Assembly: GCA_027011835.1 (NCBI GenBank)
Contig: JALUZN010000131.1
Location: 1-11,295, forward strand
From: Draconibacterium sp.
Lineage (GTDB): Bacteria; Bacteroidota; Bacteroidia; Bacteroidales; Prolixibacteraceae
Length of the DNA stretch: 11,295 nt
Direction: 5' to 3'
Shown here: positions 1 to 6,340 of the stretch, in pieces
How positions within the stretch are numbered: the first letter of the stretch is position 1
How the letters are laid out: every line of letters starts with the position of its first letter
The notes under the pieces: generated by a model
What the model saw: the letters and a program-made list of their open reading frames with translations, nothing else
Told to the model about the DNA's origin: nothing
Databases searched by the model: none
Program-made: the position numbers and the translations under genes

Positions 1-31
1 AAATAAGACTTTACTTGTATTTGAATTATGA

Positions 32-70
32 CATAACTTCGTCTTCTGCGAGGATAGTAGAAAGGTAATG
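32..70. repeat. Degenerate inverted repeat, possibly a relic of a dispersed element
   Basis: The ends pair imperfectly: CATAACTT (32-39) with AGGTAATG (63-70), then TTCT (44-47) with AGAA (59-62), leaving a four-base bulge at 40-43 and a loop at 48-58. The loop contains TGCGAGGA, which recalls the dispersed ATTGCGAGG-type intergenic repeats seen in several bacterial phyla. The pairing is seen; membership of that repeat family is a guess from memory. Confidence 0.25.
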
Positions 71-174
71 CAAAAATAATTATCCCCAAAACTTAGATTT
101 TAAATGCAAAATGCAAAATTATAGATTCTAATGAATTCAAATAGTGAAATTATTACTTTTATGGGGCTTTAAAT

Positions 175-205
175 TTTGGAGATATCAGATTAATATCTAT
201 TTTCG
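175..205 (+). promoter_or_regulatory. Candidate Bacteroidota promoter of the uxaE-uxaC genes
   Basis: TTTG at 175-178 is followed after 19 bases by TATTTTCG at 198-205, which matches the Bacteroidota -7 consensus TAnnTTTG at all defined positions but one. The predicted transcription start lies near 212, giving a leader of about 50 bases before the ATG at 262. The spacing and the position ahead of the first gene of the cluster support the call; the imperfect -7 box and AT-rich background weaken it. Confidence 0.4.
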
Positions 206-217
206 TGTTCGTACACG
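204..217. promoter_or_regulatory. Candidate operator palindrome over the uxaE transcription start
   Basis: CGTGT (204-208) and ACACG (213-217) are perfect inverted arms around the spacer TTCGT/TCGT-like centre at 209-212. The site overlaps the last bases of the candidate -7 box and the predicted start of transcription, where a repressor would block the promoter. GTGT-N4-ACAC sites are common for dimeric regulators such as LacI or GntR family members. The regulator itself is not in the window. Confidence 0.35.
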
Positions 218-261
218 GAGAATAATTCCCGAGTCAAAAATTCAATAAAAATTTAATTAAA

Positions 262-1509
262 ATGGAAATAGGAAAATTTAGTTTTGGAGTAGGCGACCGA
301 TTTAATCACGAGGGAGAAGCGCAGTTAAGTGCATTAATTGAGGCTACAGCAAACGGAGTGGAAGTAACTCCGGTTTGGAATAAATCGAACAGAGAACATA
401 ATATTGTAAAATCGGAGCCGGAGGGTACAAGAATAGAAGCCGATACTGCAACAAAAAACTTAGGCTGGGAAGGTTCTTATTTTGTTGATGCCGACCATAT
501 AAATCTTACCAATGTCGATCGGTTTATCGACCATTCCGATTTTTTTACTCTCGATGTTGCTATGTATATTGGTAATAAGTCGGAGGATAACGATGTTGCT
601 GCGTTTAAAAAATCGTGCGAAGTTTTTGGCGGGAAAGTTACCATTCCCGGAATAGCAAATCCAATAAATATTACCGATGAGTTACTCGAATTGGTTGCAG
701 AAAAATATTTAGCTGCGATAAAAGAGGCTGGTAAAATTTATCGACACATTGCAGATGTAAAAGGCGAAGGTAATTTTGTTACCGAGGTTTCTATGGATGA
801 AGTGGAAGAGCCACAAACGCCGGTAGATATGTTTTTTATTTTGAAAATGATTGCCAACGAAAAAATTCCGGCACAAACGATTGCACCAAAATTTACAGGC
901 AGATTTAATAAAGGAGTAGATTATATTGGCGATGCAGAACAGTTTGCAAAAGAGTTCGAGCAGGATGTTTTAGTTATCGATTTTGCAGTGAAAGAGTTTG
1001 GTCTTCCCGAAGATTTGAAATTGAGTGTTCATTCCGGTTCCGACAAGTTTACCATTTATCCGATAATGGCCAAAATAATAAAAAAATACAACAAAGGACT
1101 GCACGTTAAAACCGCAGGAACAACTTGGCTTGAAGAGGTAATTGGCCTCTCGATTTCAGGCGACGAAGGACTTGCAGTAGCAAAAGAAATTTATACGCAG
1201 GCACTGGCACGTAAAGAGGAACTTTGTGGACCGTATGCCGATGTTATCGATATTGATGATTCGAAATTACCAACTCCCGAAGAAGTTGCCGGTTGGACAG
1301 GCGAAAAGTTTGCCAATACACTTCGTCATATTCCCGGGCACCCCGATTATAACTTGAATTTCAGGCAGTTGATTCATGTGGGGTATAAAGTAGCTGCCGA
1401 AATGGGAGAAAAATATACCGCATTACTTGAAAAACACAGCGAAGTAGTAGGTAGTTGTGTGGAGGGAAATATATACGACCGCCATTTAAAGCGTTTGTTC
1501 GATTTGTAG
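262..1509 (+). CDS. uxaE: Tagaturonate epimerase (UxaE family)
   Basis: This 415-residue cytoplasmic protein resembles the UxaE family, characterised in Thermotoga maritima (TM0440), which interconverts D-tagaturonate and D-fructuronate. That step lets galacturonate use the fructuronate branch of hexuronate breakdown. Conserved-looking blocks include FVDADHIN (residues 74-81), a DHSDFF segment (90-95), HSGSDKF (257-263), HVKTAGTTW (281-289) and HIPGHPDYN (356-364); the His and Asp residues in them are plausible metal or substrate ligands, but I assign none individually. The ATG at 262 is preceded by an A-rich leader without a clear Shine-Dalgarno site, as is usual in Bacteroidota. It is the first gene of the cluster, and uxaC begins 15 bases after its stop, so the two are almost certainly co-transcribed. 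Functional assignment rests on family recognition plus the very specific neighbourhood. Confidence 0.87.
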   Translation: MEIGKFSFGVGDRFNHEGEAQLSALIEATANGVEVTPVWNKSNREHNIVKSEPEGTRIEADTATKNLGWEGSYFVDADHINLTNVDRFIDHSDFFTLDVAMYIGNKSEDNDVAAFKKSCEVFGGKVTIPGIANPINITDELLELVAEKYLAAIKEAGKIYRHIADVKGEGNFVTEVSMDEVEEPQTPVDMFFILKMIANEKIPAQTIAPKFTGRFNKGVDYIGDAEQFAKEFEQDVLVIDFAVKEFGLPEDLKLSVHSGSDKFTIYPIMAKIIKKYNKGLHVKTAGTTWLEEVIGLSISGDEGLAVAKEIYTQALARKEELCGPYADVIDIDDSKLPTPEEVAGWTGEKFANTLRHIPGHPDYNLNFRQLIHVGYKVAAEMGEKYTALLEKHSEVVGSCVEGNIYDRHLKRLFDL

Positions 1510-1524
1510 AAAAAAAGAAAAAAG

Positions 1525-2928
1525 ATGAAAGATTTTATGGATGACAATTTTCTGCTGCAAACAGAAACTGCACAGGAGCTGTATCATAATCATGCGGCAA
1601 AAATGCCCATCTTCGATTATCATTGTCATATTAATCCGCAAGATATTGCAGAAGATAAACAGTTTGAAAATATTACGCAGGTTTGGTTATACGGCGACCA
1701 TTACAAATGGCGCGGAATGCGAACAAACGGAATTGATGAGCGATATTGCACCGGCGATGCCAGCGATTGGGAAAAATTTGAAAAGTGGGCAGAAACGGTT
1801 CCTTATACATTGCGAAATCCGCTGTTTCATTGGACACATTTAGAGTTGCAGCGTTTCTTTGGAATTCATAAAATTCTGTCGCCCGAAACAGCAAAAGAGA
1901 TTTGGGACGAATGCAATGCAAAACTGCAAACTCCCGAATATTCGGTAAGGAATATAATTCGAATGGCAAATGTACACACCATTTGCACCACCGACGACCC
2001 GGTCGACTCGCTCAAATATCATCGGCAAATTAAAAACGATGGCTTCGAGGTGAATGTTCTTCCGGCGTGGCGCCCCGACACTGCAATGGCTGTTGAGAAT
2101 GTAGCTGCATTTAACGAATATATCGATAAATTAAGCAGTGTTGCTGAAATTGAAATTAAAACATTTAACCATTTAATTGAAGCTCTCGATAAGCGTCATC
2201 AGTTTTTTCACGATAATGGGTGTCGTTTGTCCGATCATGGACTTGAAACAGCATTGGCAGAAGATTATACCGAAGGTGAAATAGAGTATATTTTTAATCG
2301 TGTGCGGAGTGGCGAAGCGTTAACACGCGAAAGTATCCTGAAATTTAAGTCGGCAATGTTGGTTGAATTTGGAATTATGGACCACTCGCGTGGGTGGACA
2401 CAGCAATTTCATATTGGTGCTTTGCGAAATAACAATACCCGGTTGTTTAATCAACTTGGTCCCGACACAGGATTCGACTCGATTGGCGATTTTGAAGTGG
2501 CACGCCCGCTTTCGAAGCTACTCGATAAATTAGACCGTGAAGACAAGCTTTGTAAAACCGTTTTATACAATTTAAATCCTCGCGATAACGAACTGTTTGC
2601 CACAATGATTGGAAACTTTCAGGACGGCTCGGTGCCGGGGAAAATACAATACGGTTCGGGGTGGTGGTTTCTCGACCAAAAAAATGGAATGGAACGACAA
2701 TTAAATGCACTCTCGAATCTCGGACTATTAAGCCGATTTGTTGGGATGTTAACCGATTCGCGAAGTTTTTTGTCGTATCCGCGTCACGAGTATTTCCGAC
2801 GAATACTTTGTAATTTGCTTGGTAACGATGTTGAAAATGGTGAACTGCCACACGATATGAAATTGCTTGGTAATATGGTTGAAAACATCTGTTTTAACAA
2901 TGCAAAAGAGTATTTTAATTTTGGGTAA
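1525..2928 (+). CDS. uxaC: Uronate (glucuronate/galacturonate) isomerase
   Basis: UxaC converts D-glucuronate to D-fructuronate and D-galacturonate to D-tagaturonate in the cytoplasm. The 467-residue length is normal for the family. The N-terminal metal motif is visible as H33-C-H35 in the block DYHCHINP (31-38), and the late Asp ligand is D411 in LTDSRSF (409-415); these match the HxH and Asp ligands of amidohydrolase-fold uronate isomerases. The GSGWWFLDQ block and the YPRHEYFRR block near the C terminus are also family hallmarks. The start at 1525 keeps the usual MKxFMDxNFLLQ opening; an ATG at 1537 (M5) is a less likely alternative. The gene lies 15 bases behind uxaE with an A-rich spacer. 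A weak 7-bp stem (2928-2934 with 2938-2944) begins at its stop codon but has no U-tract, so it is not called a terminator. Confidence 0.96.
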   Translation: MKDFMDDNFLLQTETAQELYHNHAAKMPIFDYHCHINPQDIAEDKQFENITQVWLYGDHYKWRGMRTNGIDERYCTGDASDWEKFEKWAETVPYTLRNPLFHWTHLELQRFFGIHKILSPETAKEIWDECNAKLQTPEYSVRNIIRMANVHTICTTDDPVDSLKYHRQIKNDGFEVNVLPAWRPDTAMAVENVAAFNEYIDKLSSVAEIEIKTFNHLIEALDKRHQFFHDNGCRLSDHGLETALAEDYTEGEIEYIFNRVRSGEALTRESILKFKSAMLVEFGIMDHSRGWTQQFHIGALRNNNTRLFNQLGPDTGFDSIGDFEVARPLSKLLDKLDREDKLCKTVLYNLNPRDNELFATMIGNFQDGSVPGKIQYGSGWWFLDQKNGMERQLNALSNLGLLSRFVGMLTDSRSFLSYPRHEYFRRILCNLLGNDVENGELPHDMKLLGNMVENICFNNAKEYFNFG

Positions 2929-2973
2929 AATAGAAGCTCTATTTACTGTTTCCCGGGATGAAATCTCATACAG

Positions 2974-2985
2974 GCAAACGATTGC
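2974..2985. promoter_or_regulatory. Candidate LacI-family operator between uxaC and kdgK
   Basis: GCAAACGATTGC fits the pattern GCAAnCGnTTGC, an inverted repeat with a central CG, and is close to the PurR-type boxes bound by LacI-family regulators. It lies 45 bases after the uxaC stop and about 140 bases before kdgK. I found no convincing TAnnTTTG promoter beside it, so the role is uncertain. It differs from the palindrome at 204-217, so one regulator for both sites is not obvious. Confidence 0.35.
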
Positions 2986-3068
2986 GTTAGTTAAAATATA
3001 CATGAAATATTCGTGATAAAAGATTTTACACACCGAAGCATGATTAAGTTGAAGTATTAATTCCGGAT

Positions 3069-3117
3069 ACTCGTTACTGGTTGCTGTGTCTTGATTCTTT
3101 GTTCTTGATTCTATATT
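3069..3117. repeat. Degenerate heptanucleotide tandem repeat (7 units)
   Basis: Seven consecutive 7-base units can be laid out with no gaps: ACTCGTT, ACTGGTT, GCTGTGT, CTTGATT, CTTTGTT, CTTGATT, CTATATT. The unit drifts from ACTnGTT to CTTGATT, and CTTGATT is repeated exactly at 3090-3096 and 3104-3110. The tract ends 10 bases before the kdgK ATG, so it occupies the leader of that gene. Short heptamer arrays in intergenic DNA are known, for example the STRR repeats of cyanobacteria, but I do not claim homology with them. Confidence 0.6.
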
Positions 3118-3127
3118 TTTAGAGTAT

Positions 3128-4162
3128 ATGAAAAAAGTAGTAACTTTTGGAGAAATTATGTTGCGCCTGGCAACGCCCGACTATTTGCGATTTTCGCAAG
3201 CAAACCGGTTTAATGCCTCTTTTGGAGGAGGTGAAGCAAACGTGGCTGTATCGCTGGCAAATTATGGAATTGAGGTAGATTTTGTTACGCGGATTCCACA
3301 AAACGATATTGGACGTGCTTGTAAAATGGATTTGCAAAAATATGGTGTTGGCGTAAATAACATTGTTTATGGTGGCGAACGCCTGGGAATCTATTTCCTT
3401 GAAACAGGTGCAGTCAGTCGGGGAAGTAAAGTGATTTACGACAGGGCAAACTCTGCCATCTCCGAAATTAAACCCGGAATGATTAACTGGGATAACGTTT
3501 TTGAAGATGCCGGTTGGTTTCACTGGACCGGAATTACTCCTGCAATTTCGCAAAGTGCCGCCGATGTTTGCCTCGAAGGAATTAAAAAGGCAAATGAGTT
3601 GGGAGTTACTGTTTCGTGCGATTTGAATTTTCGTAAAAATTTATGGAATTATGGAAAATCTGCCGGAGAAATAATGCCCCAATTGGTTGCCGCAACCGAT
3701 ATAATTCTCGGAAACGAAGAGGATGCGGAAAAAGTGCTGGGAATAAAACCGGAAGGAGTTGATGTTACCGGTGGTCATATTGAAGGAGCTGCTTATAAAT
3801 CGGTTTCGAAACAGATAATGGAAAAATTTCCACGTTGTAAAAAAGTAATTACAACGTTACGAGGATCGGTAAATGCCAACCACAACAGTTGGTCGGGGGT
3901 GCTTTGGAACGGGAAAGAATTGTTTGAAGCACCTACCTATCAAATAACCCACATTGTTGACCGTGTGGGTGGCGGCGACTCGTTTATGGGAGGATTAATT
4001 TACGGACTGCTTACCTATAAAAATAACGACTCAAAAGCTTTGAACTTTGCTGTTGCAGCGTCGTGTTTAAAACATACTGTCTACGGCGATTACAATCAGG
4101 TAACTGTTGAGGAAGTTGAAAAACTGATGAGTGGCGATGCGTCGGGACGGGTTGCAAGATAA
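3128..4162 (+). CDS. kdgK: 2-dehydro-3-deoxygluconate (KDG) kinase, PfkB family
   Basis: The product phosphorylates KDG to KDPG with ATP. It is a 344-residue PfkB/ribokinase-fold sugar kinase. The N-terminal PfkB signature region reads FGGGEANVAVSLANYG (about residues 33-48), and the C-terminal signature reads DRVGGGDSFMGG (278-289), with the GGGD anion hole and catalytic base D284. The NLNFRKNLW block (about 166-174) is typical of KDG kinases, with the conserved Asp before it (CDLNFR). The start at 3128 gives the usual MKKVVTFGEIMLRL opening. It follows a 199-base gap that carries an operator candidate and a heptamer tract, and it leads a tight run with the aldolase 30 bases downstream. PfkB enzymes vary in substrate, so specificity is inferred mainly from the adjacent eda and the uronate genes. 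Confidence 0.92.
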   Translation: MKKVVTFGEIMLRLATPDYLRFSQANRFNASFGGGEANVAVSLANYGIEVDFVTRIPQNDIGRACKMDLQKYGVGVNNIVYGGERLGIYFLETGAVSRGSKVIYDRANSAISEIKPGMINWDNVFEDAGWFHWTGITPAISQSAADVCLEGIKKANELGVTVSCDLNFRKNLWNYGKSAGEIMPQLVAATDIILGNEEDAEKVLGIKPEGVDVTGGHIEGAAYKSVSKQIMEKFPRCKKVITTLRGSVNANHNSWSGVLWNGKELFEAPTYQITHIVDRVGGGDSFMGGLIYGLLTYKNNDSKALNFAVAASCLKHTVYGDYNQVTVEEVEKLMSGDASGRVAR

Positions 4163-4192
4163 TTTTAGATTACGAAAAATAAGAGAAAAATA

Positions 4193-4864
4193 ATGGCACG
4201 ATTTACACGAATTGAAGTTGCACAAAAAATGAAAGAGACCGGAATTGTTCCGGTGTTTTATAACGGAGATATTACTGTTTGTAAAAACGTAATAAAAGCT
4301 TGTTACAACGGAGGAATTCGTGTTTTTGAGTTTACTAACCGGGGCGATTTTGCCTCGCTGGTTTTTGCCGAGTTAAACAAGTGGGCAATTGAAAATTTCC
4401 CCGAAATGATAATGGGAGTGGGTTCTGTAATCGATTCGGGCACCACATCGATGTACCTTGCTTTGGGCGCCAATTTTATTGTCTCTCCGGTTGTTGACGA
4501 AGAGATGGCAAAAGTTTGTAATCGGCGTAAAGTTGCATGGAGTCCCGGTTGTGGAACGGTAACAGAAATAAATAGAGCTCACGAACTGGGAGCAGAAGTG
4601 GTGAAAATATTCCCCGGCTCGTCGGTGGGAGGTCCCGATTTTGTTAAAGGAGTAAAAGGGCCAATGCCGTGGGCATCGATTATGCCAACCGGAGGTGTTT
4701 CGCCTACCGAAGAGAATTTAAGAGCTTGGTTCGAAGCCGGTGTTACCTGCGTGGGAATGGGGTCGCAACTTTTTCCTAAAGAGATTCTGGCAAGTGAAAA
4801 TTATAATTATATTAGCGAAAAATGTTCTAACGCTATTTCAATAATAAAAAAGTATCAGAAATAA
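4193..4864 (+). CDS. eda: KDPG aldolase (2-dehydro-3-deoxyphosphogluconate / 4-hydroxy-2-oxoglutarate aldolase)
   Basis: The enzyme cleaves KDPG to pyruvate and glyceraldehyde 3-phosphate, the last step of the pathway encoded here. It is a class I, Schiff-base aldolase of the TIM-barrel fold, and its 223 residues are normal. The catalytic Glu is E46 in VFEFTNRGD (44-52), where T48-N49-R50 matches the substrate-binding TxR-type block. The Schiff-base Lys is K138 in VVKIFPG (136-142). The PTGGVSPTEENLRAWFEAG block and the following GMGSQLF form the phosphate-binding end of the barrel. It starts 30 bases after the kdgK stop and ends 24 bases before the transporter gene, so all three are probably one transcript. 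Confidence 0.95.
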   Translation: MARFTRIEVAQKMKETGIVPVFYNGDITVCKNVIKACYNGGIRVFEFTNRGDFASLVFAELNKWAIENFPEMIMGVGSVIDSGTTSMYLALGANFIVSPVVDEEMAKVCNRRKVAWSPGCGTVTEINRAHELGAEVVKIFPGSSVGGPDFVKGVKGPMPWASIMPTGGVSPTEENLRAWFEAGVTCVGMGSQLFPKEILASENYNYISEKCSNAISIIKKYQK

Positions 4865-4888
4865 TCAATTAACTTTAAATCATCTTTT

Positions 4889-6220
4889 ATGTCAAGCCTA
4901 ACAAAACCTGTCGGTAATTATCGTTTTCGAATTCTTGCCTTACTTTTCGCCGCCACTTCAATAAACTATTTCGACCGCAGTTTAATGGGGGTAATGTCGC
5001 CCGAACTTATCGAATGGTTTGGCTGGACCAAACAAGACTATTCGAACATTATTATTGCATTCCAGATTGCCTATGCCATCGGCCTGATTTCTATGGGAGG
5101 AATTATTGATAAGCTGGGGACTAAAAAGGGATATTTTATGTCGATTGGAATTTGGAGTATTTTTGGAATGCTTCACGCTACTATTAGTCGCGGGTTCAGT
5201 TTAATTGGGTTTATGGCTGCTCGTTTTGGATTAGGAATAGGAGAGTCAGGGAACTTTCCGGCTGCCATAAAAACTACCGCCGAATGGTTTCCGAAAAAAG
5301 AGAGGGCATTTGCAACAGGTATATTTAATGCGGCCACAAGTATTGGGGCAATTGCAGCTCCTTTTATTGTGGGCGCAATTGTATATTGGAGTGGCGGCGA
5401 ACGCGGAAGTGGGGAACTCGTAAATTGGCAAATTCCGTTTTTAATTACAGGGGCACTTAGTGCAACATGGGTAATTATATGGCTGAAAATGTATAGAAAA
5501 CCCGAAAAACATCCAAAGGTTTCAAAAGAAGAGTTGGAATATATTCTTAGCGATTCGGAAACCGAAACAGTTGAAAAATTGCCATGGAACAGAGTGCTTT
5601 TTAAAAAGCAAACCTGGGCTTTTTCGCTTGCTAAGGTTACCGATGCCGTTTGGTGGTTTTATCTTTTCTGGGGAGCTATATTTTTGGCCGATAAGTTTGG
5701 TGTAAAAATTAAAGATATGGGATTACCATTCCTGGTGATTTATCTGATTGCCGATTTGGGAAGTATTTTTGGCGGATGGCTTTCGGGAGCATTCATAAAA
5801 AAAGGCTGGACAATTAACAAGGCTCGTAAAATTACTCTTTTAATTTGTGCATTGCTTATTTTACCGGTAAGTTATGTTGCCATTACCGATAGTAAATGGG
5901 TGGCAGTATTTTTAATTGCACTTGGTGCTGCCGGTCATCAGGCATGGTCGTCGAATATTTTTACACTTGTGTCCGACGTTTTCCCGAAAAAAGCAACTGC
6001 CTCGGTGGTTGGAATTGGTGGAATGGTAGGTGCAGTTGCAGGTATTGTTAGTAATGTAATTCTTGGTTCGGTACTCGACAATGCAGACAATACAGGCTTT
6101 TTCTGGGCATTTATGGTTGCCGGTTCTGCCTATCTTGTAATTTTGATTTTAGTACATCTTATAATGCCAAAAATGACTCCGCTAGACGAGAACTTAAATC
6201 TTATTGAGTCGAAAGCATAA
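4889..6220 (+). CDS. exuT: Hexuronate-type MFS transporter (ExuT-like, anion:cation symporter family)
   Basis: This 443-residue inner-membrane protein has the hydrophobicity of a 12-segment major facilitator. The INYFDRSLMG block at the end of segment 1 (I25-N26-Y27-F28-D29-R30) is the ACS-family signature. The loop between segments 2 and 3 carries GGIIDKLGTKKG, and the block GIGESGNFPAAIK (116-128) followed by TAEWFPKKERAFATGIFN is very close to hexuronate transporters of the ExuT type. It probably takes up galacturonate and/or glucuronate by proton symport. Position at the end of the kdgK-eda run agrees. ACS carriers for other sugar acids look alike, so the exact substrate is inferred from context. 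Confidence 0.88.
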   Translation: MSSLTKPVGNYRFRILALLFAATSINYFDRSLMGVMSPELIEWFGWTKQDYSNIIIAFQIAYAIGLISMGGIIDKLGTKKGYFMSIGIWSIFGMLHATISRGFSLIGFMAARFGLGIGESGNFPAAIKTTAEWFPKKERAFATGIFNAATSIGAIAAPFIVGAIVYWSGGERGSGELVNWQIPFLITGALSATWVIIWLKMYRKPEKHPKVSKEELEYILSDSETETVEKLPWNRVLFKKQTWAFSLAKVTDAVWWFYLFWGAIFLADKFGVKIKDMGLPFLVIYLIADLGSIFGGWLSGAFIKKGWTINKARKITLLICALLILPVSYVAITDSKWVAVFLIALGAAGHQAWSSNIFTLVSDVFPKKATASVVGIGGMVGAVAGIVSNVILGSVLDNADNTGFFWAFMVAGSAYLVILILVHLIMPKMTPLDENLNLIESKA

Positions 6221-6308
6221 GCAAAAAATAGTTTTCTCAATGATTCGTCCCTGAATTTCCGGAAGATAAAAAAGGAGATAAAAATCATTCTTATATTTTT
6301 CGAAATAG

Positions 6309-6330
6309 TTTAATTTGTCGGCAAATTAAA
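6309..6330. promoter_or_regulatory. Perfect 9-bp inverted repeat just before the PLP enzyme gene
   Basis: TTTAATTTG (6309-6317) and CAAATTAAA (6322-6330) are perfect reverse complements around TCGG. The right arm ends 10 bases before the ATG at 6341. As DNA it could be an operator for an Lrp/AsnC- or TetR-like regulator; as RNA it would be a hairpin in the leader able to affect ribosome access. The left arm also contains TTAATTTG, one base off the -7 consensus TAnnTTTG, but no good -33 element is placed upstream of it. Confidence 0.5.
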
Positions 6331-6340
6331 TCAAACAATT

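Noticed and set aside
2928..2944. Stem AAATAGA/TCTATTT at the uxaC stop as a terminator
   Set aside because: The 7-bp stem is mostly A-T with only one G-C-type pair, starts inside the stop codon and lacks a following T tract; stability would be poor.
3112..3119. TATATTTT as a -7 promoter box for kdgK with TTG at 3091
   Set aside because: The match is imperfect, it lies only 8 bases before the ATG, and both parts fall in the heptamer tract, so the resemblance is probably incidental.
6221..6340. S-adenosylmethionine-type riboswitch ahead of the sulfur-type PLP gene
   Set aside because: Only 120 bases are available, and I see no multi-helix architecture or known conserved SAM-riboswitch core, only the simple hairpin at 6309-6330.
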